64,000 nucleotides of DNA from Coliplasma sp045538555 (GTDB lineage: Bacteria > Bacillota > Clostridia > Oscillospirales > CAG-382), in the NCBI GenBank assembly GCA_045538555.1, contig JAZSRP010000034.1, positions 1-64,000 of the forward strand. The letters run 5' to 3'. The first letter of the stretch is position 1. Every line of letters begins with the position of its first letter. A program made the translations under genes and the position numbers. Positions 39,778 to 49,568 of this stretch are shown in pieces. The notes under the pieces are model-generated. The model searched no databases and was not told the origin of the DNA. It was given only the letters and a program-made list of their open reading frames with translations.

Positions 39778-41097
39778 TTAAGAATCCGCAGCGGCTCTTG
39801 CGTCCTGCAACGCAATTTCTTTTTTGCACACTGCAGAAAAATATACCCAGTAAGCAATACCCGACACTACGTGAACGATGATGGTCCCGTAAGCTACGCC
39901 GTAGATGCCGAATTTTTTGATAAAAAGATAGTCCAACAGTATCTGAGCGCCGCAGGATATGGCGGCAACCCAGGCGTTAAATTTTGTGCGGCCTACGGCG
40001 GGAAGCATGTTTCCCGGTACAAACCGCAGACAGCAGTTGACAGCCCTCATTGCCCAGAGAATATAGGAGATCTCAATGGCGTCAACGTATTTTTGACCGT
40101 AGAGAAGACGGATGGCGACAGGGGTGAGCGCAACTCCCGCGGCAGCCACAAAAAACATAAAAATTGCCGTAAAAACACCGATCTTGTATGTTTTTTTCCG
40201 GATCTCCCGCCAGTCCTTGGTCTGAGCCACGACGGGGAAGAAATACACCGTGATGGCGCCTGCCACGAGAAGCAGCATTCTGGGAAATATCCCAGCCACC
40301 TTGAAATTGGCGGTAATGATCTCGTCACGGATCATGTTGTCCACCAAAAACGCCTCGTTGAGGGGCATCATGGAGGAAAACAGGTTGGCAACCATCAGAG
40401 AAATGCTCATTTTCCAGAGCGCTTTTTTCTTTTCATTCGGAATGGGAGAGGGCTTGATCCCGCCCAGCTTTTTCACCACAAACGGCAGCAGGTATATCAG
40501 CGCAATCACCGCACCTGCGTATCTTGCCGCTACAATGCCCACGGCGTCAAAAATCAAAACAAATCCGATGCTCAGCAGACACACCGACAGTGATTGAAGC
40601 ACTGCGCTTTTTGCGTAGCGTTTGTTTTCACGCAGGGTACGGATATAATTTGTGACGGTGAGAAAAATACAGTGGATAAAAGGATACAGGCACAGCGCCC
40701 AGACGTACATTCTTGCATTGGGGTACGGAATATCCGCAAACGTCACCGCAACACACAAAACCAATGACGCCAACAGCTCAAAAGCCGAACCCCTCGTGGC
40801 GGCGTAAGAGAGATACGCCTTGTTTTCCTCATCGGGGTTGTGAGGCGAGCAGAACTTGAGGATGGCGGTGGAAAGCCCCATGCCGGATAGCAGCGAGATA
40901 TAGGAATACAGAGTATCCGCATAGGAAAGGTAGGCATAGTCGGTCTTGCTCACCAGCTTGGCAATCACCACGCTGGATATCATGGAAATGGCCTTGTTCA
41001 GCACGTTTCCGCTGAGAATATGCAAAAATCCGCCTTTTATCAGCCGTTTCGCTGATGAGAGGGCTTTTTTTATGTATTTTTTCAGCTTGGAACTCAT
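39778..41097 (-). CDS. Wzx-type polysaccharide flippase
   Basis: A 439-residue polytopic membrane protein of the MOP superfamily with about 12 predicted membrane segments. The N terminus GGFLHILSGNVLNKAISM with SKTDYAYLSYADTLYSY resembles polysaccharide flippases that move lipid-linked repeat units across the membrane. It lies between the amidotransferase and the WbpA gene in the minus arm. A second flippase is present in the plus arm at 53425. Confidence 0.85.
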   Translation of the reverse strand: MSSKLKKYIKKALSSAKRLIKGGFLHILSGNVLNKAISMISSVVIAKLVSKTDYAYLSYADTLYSYISLLSGMGLSTAILKFCSPHNPDEENKAYLSYAATRGSAFELLASLVLCVAVTFADIPYPNARMYVWALCLYPFIHCIFLTVTNYIRTLRENKRYAKSAVLQSLSVCLLSIGFVLIFDAVGIVAARYAGAVIALIYLLPFVVKKLGGIKPSPIPNEKKKALWKMSISLMVANLFSSMMPLNEAFLVDNMIRDEIITANFKVAGIFPRMLLLVAGAITVYFFPVVAQTKDWREIRKKTYKIGVFTAIFMFFVAAAGVALTPVAIRLLYGQKYVDAIEISYILWAMRAVNCCLRFVPGNMLPAVGRTKFNAWVAAISCGAQILLDYLFIKKFGIYGVAYGTIIVHVVSGIAYWVYFSAVCKKEIALQDARAAADS

Positions 41098-41130
41098 TTT
41101 TTGCCCTTTCGAAGCAACGAAAAATTATTA

Positions 41131-42822
41131 TCAAAAAAAGTTTTTTGCAGCCGCCAGCACCGTCAGCACCGTCAGCTTTGAGGACACCTTTTTGCCGACA
41201 AAATTGTCCTCCAGCAGCTTTTTTGTTTCGGGAATATAATCAAAAAAGGCAATGTTTTCCTTGAAATAGTTTTCTACAAAATCCCGCATTTCCGGCTTTG
41301 TGTCGTACCAAAAATCAAAGGGGTTCATGTTTTGGGAGGCGTATCCGGATCTGACCAGTCCCAGCTTTTTCAGCATGCGTCTGACACGGTTTTTTACCCC
41401 TCGTTTGATATGCGCCCACTCTTTTTTTGCCCTTGAGGCAGGACGCTGTCTGGTGGTGGGAATGGCTGCGGCATCGGGGTGCTTTTTGTCCAGCCACGCC
41501 CAGTACAGCTTGTGTCCGCAGCGGTATTCCAGCGGAATCTCAAGGCAGGTCTCCATAAATTCCACGTCAATAAAAGGTGCCACCGCCGTGGTGTAATGTC
41601 TCCGTACAAAGTGGGTGGTGAGGGTTTTTTGAAACCCCGACAGATATTTTGTAAAAATCTCGTTGTTCTCGTATTCCTCTGTCTGCGTCAGCATGGGGTC
41701 GATACCCTTTGTCAGCACCATGCAGTCCGCATTGAGCGCTCGCATCTCATCCGGAGAGTCGGAGTAGGAGCTCAGCACAAGCCCCAGCTGGCCCGTGTGC
41801 TCAAGCCCAAATTTTTTGAAATCCAGCTCTGCCAAAAAACGCTCGCCGCCGGTGATGCCTGCATAATACGCCAGCCCGTAGTTCTTTTTTACGATGCTGT
41901 CAACGTCGTAAATAAATTCCACTCCGTCCAGTGATCGAAACTGCCACTCATTGCCCATTGCCTCGGCGGCAAGACGGGCATACTCGGATTCCTGTGAGCC
42001 GTTTTTTGAGTAGGAGATATTTGTGATGTTGTCATATCCCAGTTTTTTTGCCACAAAAGAGGTCATGCGGGAATCCAGTCCGCCGCTCATGTCCGCAAGG
42101 TGGTGGGAATATCCGTATTCCAGATCCTTGTCAAAGCAGCGCTTCACCGCCTTTTGAAAAGCGGAATCAACTCTTTCCACCGCCTCGTCAAGCGTCATCT
42201 GTTTCGGCTTGTTGGAAAACCTGTGGTAGATATTTTCTGTCGCTCCGTTCCTTGACAGCGTGACGACCTTGCCGGGATTGGATTTGTGTATCTCGCTGAC
42301 GTAGGTGTTTCCCTCCACCACACAGCCCATGGAGAGGATCTGGTTTGCGGCAACGGGGTTGAAGGTGAGAGGCACCTCTGCCTTTTTGCAGAGCTCCAAA
42401 ACCGAAAGAAAATCATTGGAAACGGCGCAAAAATGACGGTCGTTGTAATAAAAAATTATACCGTCTCCCGTCTGGTTGCCAAACGCTGAAAGAGAGTCAC
42501 TCTCCGTGTCCGCAACCACTCCGCAAAATGGACCGATAAACCTGCGGAAAAACAGCGGATCTTCTTTTTTTAATGCAGAAACAAGAGAGGGCATATCGGA
42601 TACGTCTGCAGCTTCCTTGAGCTCGGTCGAGTTGAGAATAACTCCGTCCAGCAGCAAAAGCTCGTTTCCGTCCTCAAAAAAGGCACAATCTCCCTCAAAC
42701 CGTCCGTCTGCAAAAAAAGATGCGCGGAGGTTTCCGCGTGCAATCACTTTGTGTGTGTCGGGAGCGGAAAAAATATTCTCATACCTCGGGTCGTATGCCC
42801 GAAAAACCGTCCATTTGTTCAT
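41131..42822 (-). CDS. Asparagine-synthase-like amidotransferase
   Basis: A 563-residue AsnB-like protein. Its C-terminal half has the PP-loop ATP pyrophosphatase motif DMSGGLDSRM (about 240-249). The N-terminal half resembles the Ntn glutaminase domain but lacks the Cys at position 2 (it begins Met-Asn-Lys-Trp). Ammonia must therefore come from elsewhere, or the reaction differs. In polysaccharide loci such proteins can turn a hexuronic acid into a uronamide; the neighbouring WbpABDEI pathway makes a uronic acid. That reaction is an inference. Confidence 0.8.
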   Translation of the reverse strand: MNKWTVFRAYDPRYENIFSAPDTHKVIARGNLRASFFADGRFEGDCAFFEDGNELLLLDGVILNSTELKEAADVSDMPSLVSALKKEDPLFFRRFIGPFCGVVADTESDSLSAFGNQTGDGIIFYYNDRHFCAVSNDFLSVLELCKKAEVPLTFNPVAANQILSMGCVVEGNTYVSEIHKSNPGKVVTLSRNGATENIYHRFSNKPKQMTLDEAVERVDSAFQKAVKRCFDKDLEYGYSHHLADMSGGLDSRMTSFVAKKLGYDNITNISYSKNGSQESEYARLAAEAMGNEWQFRSLDGVEFIYDVDSIVKKNYGLAYYAGITGGERFLAELDFKKFGLEHTGQLGLVLSSYSDSPDEMRALNADCMVLTKGIDPMLTQTEEYENNEIFTKYLSGFQKTLTTHFVRRHYTTAVAPFIDVEFMETCLEIPLEYRCGHKLYWAWLDKKHPDAAAIPTTRQRPASRAKKEWAHIKRGVKNRVRRMLKKLGLVRSGYASQNMNPFDFWYDTKPEMRDFVENYFKENIAFFDYIPETKKLLEDNFVGKKVSSKLTVLTVLAAAKNFF

Positions 42823-42831
42823 TCCGATTCC

Positions 42832-44061
42832 TCAGATGATCCTGTAAAATTCGTCATAATTTTTCTCTGCGTCAAAAAAGCATTCCCAAAGCGCACGGGC
42901 GTTTTTTCGAAGCGCGGCATAGTCGTTGGTTTCCATGTAGATCACTTTGCGGATCTCCTGCGCCAGGGTCCCGGCATCGGGATTTGGCGAAACCAAAAAG
43001 CCGTTGCCTCCGTGATGAACCACCTCGTGGGTGCCGCCAACGTCGGTGGCAATGACGGGAATCCCAAAAGATGCCGCCTCCATGATTGACACGGGCAGTC
43101 CCTCGGTGGAGCTTGCGTTGACAAACAGGTGCACGTCGTTTGTGCGGTAAAATTCCATAATTTCCGTATTCTTCCTGTTGCCCATAAAAACAAATGAAAT
43201 ATTATCCGGCAGACTGTGGGTCTGCTCCAGCAGCTCATGGGCGTTGGGGCCGTCACCAAAATGAACCCATTCAACGGCACGGTCGGTGATCTCGCAAAGC
43301 GCTTTTGCGATCAGCGGGAGCCGCTTGAGAGGAATGATATAGGCGCAGGTGACCACCCTAAAGAGGGTGTCTTTGTTGCAGGCGGTGCGTTCTCCGCTTT
43401 TGTTAAAAGAGCCCAGCCGCTTGGTGATGACGTTTTGCCTGTCGCCAAACTCCGCTTTTATGTAGCGCTCCCCGTCTGTGGAAACGGGGTAGATGCCGTC
43501 AAGATTGTCTATCAAAAACCGCCTCATGGGCGCATATCCGCCCTTGTGACGCTCTGCGTACAGATCTCCGCCGTGGGCTCTGGTCACGGCTTTGACTCCG
43601 TATTTTTTTGCCAGCAGTGCGGAGGCGTAGCAAAAGTCCACCATCCAGTAGGAATAAAAAACCGTGTTGCCGGGAGATTTTTTCAGTATGCTTCCGTATT
43701 TCTTTTCCAGTGCTTTTGCAATGCGTGCGCCACGTGACACAAAGGCAGTCAGGTTTCGCAGGGTTGCCGGTGACAGTTTCCCTTTTTTTCTCAAAAACGA
43801 CAGCTCCTGCCAAAAATGCTTTTTGAAAAAGCAGGATATGGTAAAAAACGCCTTTAAAAAGGGAGAAAAGGGCTTTTTGAACAAGGTGCCGCACTTTATT
43901 CCCTCCGGGACAGGGTGGCAAAACTCGCCCTCCTTGGTCTTGTTGACGGCAACGATCTCCAGGTCACAGCCGTTTTTTTGGGCAAAAGAAAGCTCCGGAG
44001 CTACAAATGACTCGCCTTTTTCAAAAGGAAACTGGGAGGTAAGGAGAATGACGTTTTTCAT
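42832..44061 (-). CDS. Glycosyltransferase, GT4-type
   Basis: A 409-residue GT-B fold transferase. The N terminus starts at NVILLTSQFPFEKGESF, and the C-terminal donor site has the glycosyl-transferase-1 motif STEGLPVSIMEAASFGIPVIATDVGG with the conserved Glu of the E-x7-E pattern. The ATG at 44061 follows GGAG; an upstream GTG is less likely. It probably adds one sugar of the repeat unit on the cytoplasmic side. Donor and acceptor are unknown. Confidence 0.85.
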   Translation of the reverse strand: MKNVILLTSQFPFEKGESFVAPELSFAQKNGCDLEIVAVNKTKEGEFCHPVPEGIKCGTLFKKPFSPFLKAFFTISCFFKKHFWQELSFLRKKGKLSPATLRNLTAFVSRGARIAKALEKKYGSILKKSPGNTVFYSYWMVDFCYASALLAKKYGVKAVTRAHGGDLYAERHKGGYAPMRRFLIDNLDGIYPVSTDGERYIKAEFGDRQNVITKRLGSFNKSGERTACNKDTLFRVVTCAYIIPLKRLPLIAKALCEITDRAVEWVHFGDGPNAHELLEQTHSLPDNISFVFMGNRKNTEIMEFYRTNDVHLFVNASSTEGLPVSIMEAASFGIPVIATDVGGTHEVVHHGGNGFLVSPNPDAGTLAQEIRKVIYMETNDYAALRKNARALWECFFDAEKNYDEFYRII

Positions 44062-44073
44062 AAAAAGCACTCC

Positions 44074-45384
44074 TCAGATAAGGAATACAAACCACCAGCT
44101 GTAGACCTGAAGCATGGCAAGAGAGGTGCCAAATATCGCCATTGAAAGCTTCATCTCAAAAACCGTCAGGAAATTGGGGTTTGAGGTGTCCTTGTATTGC
44201 CTGAAATACCACATGCACCGTGAAATAAACTGAAAAAAGATGTATATCGTTCCGATCACACCAAAAGCCATCAAAAAGTCAATGTACACATTGTGAGTGA
44301 CCTGATCTGCCGCAACAGCCACCAGCCCGGGAGATCCGGGGATGTTGAAACCAAATGCCTGCTTGAGCAAGCTCTGGTTTGCAAAATGATTCATGTATGC
44401 GTTTGCGATATCGCTTCGGTTTACGGTAGCGAGGGTATAGTCCTGACTCTCGATGGACGAGAACGTGCGCTCCCAACGCCACAAGAGCTCTTCCATGTAG
44501 GGGATCTCAATCACGTTGCTGATAATAAAGAGAATGAGAATGGCAACCGCAAGAGAAAATACAATAATTCTCATCTTTTTGCCCACACCCTGCGTAAACA
44601 CGACCTTCATCAGCAGGATGGAGACGGCAACCAGCAGTCCGGATCGGCTGCCGGATCTAAAAATCCCCACAAATATCAAAATGACAGAGAGGTACTGAAA
44701 CACCTTTCCTATTTTTGTTTTGAACTTGGTGTTGAGCAGGGCACAGAGGCCCTGGGTGCAGATAAAGGAAGCGTAGTTGGGGTCGGAATAACCCAATCCC
44801 GCCATACGGTCGGTGGTCTTGTAGGTTCCGCTGAGACCAAATGTAAAAGAAAGAGCGGGCAGCAGTGATGAGGTATAAACAGTGAACAAAAGGTTTTCCA
44901 GCCGTCTGGGGTCATCCTTGATCTTGTTGCCCACGATCATCATACAAAGGATAATGATGATCATTTTTATGGAATTGTTGCCGTATTCGCCGTAAGCGTA
45001 CACAAAAAAGAGAACACAAACCGTGGCAAAAGCCATTTCACGCAGGTCGGGCATACGCTTGCCCGATGTGATCAGCTTGAAAAGCAATATGGCAATATAA
45101 AACAGCATCAGGGTAAATTTTCCAAACAAAAACGTACCCATGGCGTTGTCAAGAAAGGTGAGAGGGAACAGCAGATAGTTGAAAGAATCAAATCTGTACA
45201 GAGCGATGAGCGATATGGGAAGCACCGAGAACTTGATCAGCGGTCCCACTGCCGGCACCAGAATAACCAACGCGCAGGAAACGATAAACGTGACGATGAG
45301 GAACCGCTCTCTGCGGTTCTCGTCATTGATTCCCGATGCGTTGCTTATGCGGTATCTGCTGTTTTTCAGATGAACTCCTGTCAT
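44074..45384 (-). CDS. O-antigen polymerase/ligase-like membrane protein
   Basis: A 436-residue membrane protein with about 11 hydrophobic segments and a large loop at about 310-370. It contains GIFRSGSRSGLLVAV, the Wzy_C-type (O-antigen ligase/polymerase) signature. It probably polymerises repeat units on the outer face of the membrane, matching the Wzx-type flippase of the same arm. The ATG at 45384 follows GGAG; an upstream in-frame start would add nine residues and lacks a ribosome binding site. Confidence 0.75.
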   Translation of the reverse strand: MTGVHLKNSRYRISNASGINDENRRERFLIVTFIVSCALVILVPAVGPLIKFSVLPISLIALYRFDSFNYLLFPLTFLDNAMGTFLFGKFTLMLFYIAILLFKLITSGKRMPDLREMAFATVCVLFFVYAYGEYGNNSIKMIIIILCMMIVGNKIKDDPRRLENLLFTVYTSSLLPALSFTFGLSGTYKTTDRMAGLGYSDPNYASFICTQGLCALLNTKFKTKIGKVFQYLSVILIFVGIFRSGSRSGLLVAVSILLMKVVFTQGVGKKMRIIVFSLAVAILILFIISNVIEIPYMEELLWRWERTFSSIESQDYTLATVNRSDIANAYMNHFANQSLLKQAFGFNIPGSPGLVAVAADQVTHNVYIDFLMAFGVIGTIYIFFQFISRCMWYFRQYKDTSNPNFLTVFEMKLSMAIFGTSLAMLQVYSWWFVFLI

Positions 45385-45417
45385 GGTGTCTCCAAAGCCC
45401 AAAACGGGCAAACGTCA

Positions 45418-46599
45418 TTATTTTTGCGGAAGAATCCGCTTGTATGCTTCCTCAAGCCGTGCGCTTTCCTTTTCCCAGCACAGCTCTTTTTTTGCTATCC
45501 TCAGGTTGGATTTGAATTTCTTTGTCAGCTCACTGTCGGAGCGCATCTGCCGGAGGCAGTCTGACATTGCCTGCGGGTCGGCGGGATCACAGGTGAGCCC
45601 GATGCCGTATTCCTTGACGATCTTGCTGATTTCAGGAAAAAACGATCCCACCACCGGGGTCAAGCTCTGAATGTTTTCAAACAGCTTGTTGGGCAGTGAA
45701 TAAAAGTGATTGATACAGACGTTTTTCAGTATCACCATGCCTGCGTCTGCCGCACCCGTGTATTTCCACAGCTCCTCAGCGGGAACCGCAGGGTGAAAAT
45801 ATATTCTGTCCGTGATGCCCATTGCCTCGGCTTTTTTCTTCAGCTCCGCCATGTAGGCATCGGCTCCGTTGCCCAACACCACGGATACGATGTTGCTGTT
45901 CAGCGCAGTGACCTCCATCAGAGTCTCCACTCCTCTGTTGGGCACCACTCCGCCGTGGTACATGGCAATAAATGCATTATCCGCAAACCCCGCCTTTTTG
46001 CAGAGCTCTTTTCTGGTTTCTGCAATAACGGACTCGTCAACGGGCATATATGCGGGAATATTTCGTACCACTGCGGGTCTTTCCTTCAGCTTGTGGATGG
46101 CGGTGACCTCGTCTGCGATGCTGTCGTTGACCATGGTGGCAAGCGCGCATCTTTTTATGAGAAATCTCTCGGTGCGTGTGACCAAAAATTTTTGGAGCTT
46201 GCTGCGCTCGCCGCTTCTGCCGATCTCAAACTCGTGGGAGTCGTATACCAGCAGGGGCTTGTTCTTTTTTGATCTGAAAAGCGTAGAAAGGTATCCGATC
46301 ATCAGGGCAGGCAGGTCGTGGCAGGTCAGCAGGTCTGCCTTAAACGCTCTTGATCTCTTTGCCCACCAAAAAATGGAATATATCCTGTTGACCGGCCGCA
46401 AAATACGGCTGCCTCCCAGAGGACGGGTGGTAAACAAAAAATTGTCATATCCGTCGGTGACCACGTGACGTCCCTTGTCTCCGGGCTCGCCCTTGCTCAT
46501 CACCGCCACATCCAGCCCCAGCTTTTTGAGGACGGACAGCTCGCGCTTGTCACGGCTGGCGTTGCGCCAGACGTTTCCGTATATTTTGAGTGCTTTCAT
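45418..46599 (-). CDS. Glycosyltransferase, GT4-type
   Basis: A 393-residue GT-B glycosyltransferase. The N-terminal half has DLLTCHDLPALMIGY and LVYDSHEFEIGRSGERSKLQ, common to GT4 enzymes of surface-polysaccharide loci. The C-terminal half has the donor-binding HPAVPAEELWKYTGAADAG and NKLFENIQSLTPVV. It is one of three related GT4 genes in succession; the specificity cannot be read. Confidence 0.85.
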   Translation of the reverse strand: MKALKIYGNVWRNASRDKRELSVLKKLGLDVAVMSKGEPGDKGRHVVTDGYDNFLFTTRPLGGSRILRPVNRIYSIFWWAKRSRAFKADLLTCHDLPALMIGYLSTLFRSKKNKPLLVYDSHEFEIGRSGERSKLQKFLVTRTERFLIKRCALATMVNDSIADEVTAIHKLKERPAVVRNIPAYMPVDESVIAETRKELCKKAGFADNAFIAMYHGGVVPNRGVETLMEVTALNSNIVSVVLGNGADAYMAELKKKAEAMGITDRIYFHPAVPAEELWKYTGAADAGMVILKNVCINHFYSLPNKLFENIQSLTPVVGSFFPEISKIVKEYGIGLTCDPADPQAMSDCLRQMRSDSELTKKFKSNLRIAKKELCWEKESARLEEAYKRILPQK

Positions 46600-46627
46600 G
46601 ACGCACCTCGACTTAAAAATTGTTTTT

Positions 46628-47731
46628 TCAGATGCTGTTGTAGATATCGGTCAGGATCTTTTCCTGAGTGCTCCAGTTGTACAGCTCCTTGGCGGCCTCG
46701 TAGCCGTTTCTGCCCATTTCCGCCGCCCTGTCGGGGTTGGAAATAATGTATTTTACCGCTTCGGCAACCGCAGAGGGATCCTTTGGAGGAACGCAGATGC
46801 CGCAGCGGTGCTTTTCCACGATCTCTTTCCAGAGGTCAAAATCCGTGCAGATAACGGGAATTCCCGCCATCATGTATTCAAAAAGCTTGGTGTTGCCCAG
46901 GGTGCCCCGTTTGTTGCCTGTGTTGTTGCTGTAGGAGCACAGAGCCATCCCGCACACGCTGTTTGCCAGCTCGCCGTTGACCAGAGTGTGGTCGATCTTT
47001 CCTCTGAAATCCAAAAAGCCCGCGCCCTTTGATGCCTTGAGGGACTCAACGTACGCATCGCTTCCGTTGCCGAATATGCGGTAACTTGCATCACCGTCGC
47101 CCGCTGACTCCAGCGCCTCCAGAACCACGGAATGGTTCCATTGAGGGGAGACGCCGCCTGCAAAGCAAAAGAGCTTTTTGTCCTTGTTCTTTGCCTCGGG
47201 GAGAGGTGAAAGTCGGGGGTAATTGGTCACCTGAAACACTTTTTTTGACACTGTCTGCAGATACTCGCAGATGCGAGGGGTGACGGAGATGACACAGGTG
47301 CATTTTTTGAGACGGTTTTTTTCAAACCGTGTGTAGAAAAATTTTATGACGCTGCGGAGATATTTTGGGAGATACTGCTTGTCCGAGATGGAGTCAGCCA
47401 CGTTTTCGTGACTGTCAAAAATCACTTTTTTGCCTTTTTTTGACAGCTTGGGAACAAACCGCAGCAGCTCGGGATCGTGGAGGTGATAAACCTCCGCATC
47501 CAGCTCCAGCGCTTTTTTTACCACCTTTTTTGCGAACTTTGTGGCACGTTCGAGACGTTTTTTTGGAGGAGCGCCCACGCCCACCACCTTGACGCCCTTT
47601 TCCTCACGGGAGTCGCCGCTTGCAACCAGATAGGTGTCAAACCCCGCCTCTGCAAGCGAGACGCATTCCTTGTGAAACACGCGAACATCGTCGCTTTTGT
47701 GTGCGCTTGTGATATGGCAGATCTTCATCAT
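46628..47731 (-). CDS. Glycosyltransferase, GT4-type
   Basis: A 367-residue GT-B glycosyltransferase. ICHITSAHKSDDVRVFHKE at the N terminus and VYHLHDPELLRFVPKLS with IFDSHENVADSISDKQYLP are shared with WbpH/TuaH-like family members. The donor site reads GNTKLFEYMMAGIPVICTDF with the conserved Glu. GGAG lies five bases before the ATG, and the ATG overlaps the stop of the previous gene by four bases. Confidence 0.85.
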   Translation of the reverse strand: MMKICHITSAHKSDDVRVFHKECVSLAEAGFDTYLVASGDSREEKGVKVVGVGAPPKKRLERATKFAKKVVKKALELDAEVYHLHDPELLRFVPKLSKKGKKVIFDSHENVADSISDKQYLPKYLRSVIKFFYTRFEKNRLKKCTCVISVTPRICEYLQTVSKKVFQVTNYPRLSPLPEAKNKDKKLFCFAGGVSPQWNHSVVLEALESAGDGDASYRIFGNGSDAYVESLKASKGAGFLDFRGKIDHTLVNGELANSVCGMALCSYSNNTGNKRGTLGNTKLFEYMMAGIPVICTDFDLWKEIVEKHRCGICVPPKDPSAVAEAVKYIISNPDRAAEMGRNGYEAAKELYNWSTQEKILTDIYNSI

Positions 47732-48975
47732 TTTTTCTCCGAAATAATGTTGTAGAGCTTGTGGGTGAGAATGCGGCAGTCATAATCCTCTGCGGCACGG
47801 CGTGCATTTTTGCAATATGTATCCATCTCCTCCCGGGACAGCTCCGAAAAGCGGATGATCTCATCTGCCATTGCCTCGGGAGAAAACTCCGGGAGGCATT
47901 TTCCGCATTGGTATCTGTCAATGAGGGAGTAACCGGAGTTTCGGTTTGCCAGCACAGGCCTTCCGGATGCAAAATATTCAAAAGACTTGTTCAAGCTCAG
48001 TCCGTACTTAAACAAGGGCGAATCCGCAATCATGTATACGTTCAGATTTCCCTTGGACAAAAGGGAGGGAATGATGTCTTTTGATACGGAGCCCTTGAGA
48101 ACGATGTTGTCAAGTCCGTTTTCTTTGATGGAGCGGTTGATCTCCTCCACTTTGTCGCCGGCACCCCAGATCAGCAGCTTGATGTTGTTTTTGCCCTTTG
48201 CGCGCAACTGCTTTGCCACCTCAACCAGTTCCTCGATACGGTTGGCTTTTCGGATGGCTCCGGTGTAAATGACCTTGAAAATATCCGGGTTGTCAAGATC
48301 GGGATCGGTCAAAACCTTTTCTTTTGCAAGCGCGTCAAAAACCTCAAGATCAACACCGTTGTTGATGTGATGTATCTTTGATATATCGATGGGACCGCCG
48401 TTGGCGGTGTCCCAGCCCTGCTCGATAATATAATCTCTGCCGCCCTCCATGGTAAAGGTGACGGCGTCAGCTTTTTTGTAGAGGTTCCTCTCATAGCGGT
48501 ACAAAATTCTTGCAATGGGGTTCTTTTTGGACATGTAGTTGTATGCAAAAAGGCTCTCGGGCCAAAGGTCTGCAATCTCCGCAACGCCTCTGCAACTGTA
48601 TTTTTTTGAGAGCTTGATGCCTTTCATGCATGCCATGGGAGTGACGGAAACAGCCAAAATTGCGTCGGGCTTGGGATATTTCTTGCACACCTTTGGCAGA
48701 CGGCGGGGGAACAGAAACATGTTGATGATCCTGTCGATCCCGTTGGAGCTGTAATTCCTGTTGCGGACGTACACGTACTTGATGCCGTCCACCACCTCCT
48801 CCTTGTACAGGGAGCCGTCGGTGATGAGGTTGAGATCGGAATTGTGTACCGTGCTTGCCGCAAAAATGGTGACTGTATGCCCCATTCTGGTGAGATATTT
48901 TGCATACGCCGCCGTGCGAACGTGAGGAAAATATTTTTGGGGGACGGCGTAATGGTTGATTATCCAGATGTTCAT
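47728..48975 (-). CDS. Glycosyltransferase, WbuB-like GT4
   Basis: A 415-residue GT-B glycosyltransferase beginning WIINHYAVPQKYFPHVRTAAY, the pattern of WbuB/WcaI-like GT4 enzymes, with C-terminal LSLNKSFEYFASGRPVLANRN. It is the first gene of the minus polysaccharide arm, about 170 bases behind the promoter at 49150-49178. The absence of a sugar-phosphate transferase next to it means that the initiation step is encoded elsewhere. Confidence 0.85.
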   Translation of the reverse strand: MNIWIINHYAVPQKYFPHVRTAAYAKYLTRMGHTVTIFAASTVHNSDLNLITDGSLYKEEVVDGIKYVYVRNRNYSSNGIDRIINMFLFPRRLPKVCKKYPKPDAILAVSVTPMACMKGIKLSKKYSCRGVAEIADLWPESLFAYNYMSKKNPIARILYRYERNLYKKADAVTFTMEGGRDYIIEQGWDTANGGPIDISKIHHINNGVDLEVFDALAKEKVLTDPDLDNPDIFKVIYTGAIRKANRIEELVEVAKQLRAKGKNNIKLLIWGAGDKVEEINRSIKENGLDNIVLKGSVSKDIIPSLLSKGNLNVYMIADSPLFKYGLSLNKSFEYFASGRPVLANRNSGYSLIDRYQCGKCLPEFSPEAMADEIIRFSELSREEMDTYCKNARRAAEDYDCRILTHKLYNIISEKK

Positions 48976-49065
48976 AAAGACCTCATGCTTTCAAAAATCG
49001 ATCAGACCTCATAGTTTTTTGGAGGGCAAAACCGCTTTGAATAGACTTTGAATAAAAATATTTTT

Positions 49066-49096
49066 CTTTTCCGCTCCTTTTGGTGCGGCGGAAAAG
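49066..49096 (-). promoter_or_regulatory. Hairpin in the leader of the minus polysaccharide arm
   Basis: CTTTTCCGC (49066-49074) pairs with GCGGAAAAG (49088-49096) around a 13-base loop. It lies between promoter and first gene; on the minus strand it is followed by A- and T-rich sequence. It may attenuate or stabilise the message. The rest of 48976-49568 holds two divergent promoters and no gene. Confidence 0.4.
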
Positions 49097-49149
49097 GCAG
49101 TTGCAAAATCAAAGTGCAAATTGACCTATTTTGAAATTTACACTGATAC

Positions 49150-49178
49150 ATAATACCACCACAAAAAACCAAAGTCAA
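49150..49178 (-). promoter_or_regulatory. Promoter of the minus polysaccharide arm
   Basis: On the minus strand TTGACT (49173-49178), 17 bases, TATTAT (49150-49155). It lies upstream of about 15 closely packed minus-strand genes. Confidence 0.7.
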
Positions 49179-49485
49179 TAGCAGGAACATAATTTATATA
49201 CATTATTATACATTCTCAATCCGTTCCCACCGCAAAAAACCGTGTCAAGGTGCAAAAATCCGGCTGCGGACGGAGCTTGAGCGGCGGAAAAAACGGCGAG
49301 TTTTTAAACAATTTGGCGAAAAATATGTTAAAATATTGTAAAATAAAACAAAACATCGAAACAAAGCCAGCCAAAAAAATTTTCAAATTCTATAGTTTTT
49401 GAATCTTTTAAAAATCGAAAAAATCGTTGAGGAAAATAGTTGCAGCCCTGCCTTTTGCCGGGGTGGCGGAATCTTGAAATACGTA

Positions 49486-49514
49486 TTGATTTTTGCAATA
49501 ATATGTGTTATAAT
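49486..49514 (+). promoter_or_regulatory. Promoter of the plus polysaccharide arm
   Basis: TTGATT (49486-49491), 17 bases, TATAAT (49509-49514). Directly after it, ATCCGCA-CTGT-TGCGGAT (49522-49539) forms a hairpin at the very start of the transcript. Confidence 0.7.
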
Positions 49515-49568
49515 TATACAAATCCGCACTGTTGCGGATCAAATTTCTTGCTTTTTCAGGAGACGGGA

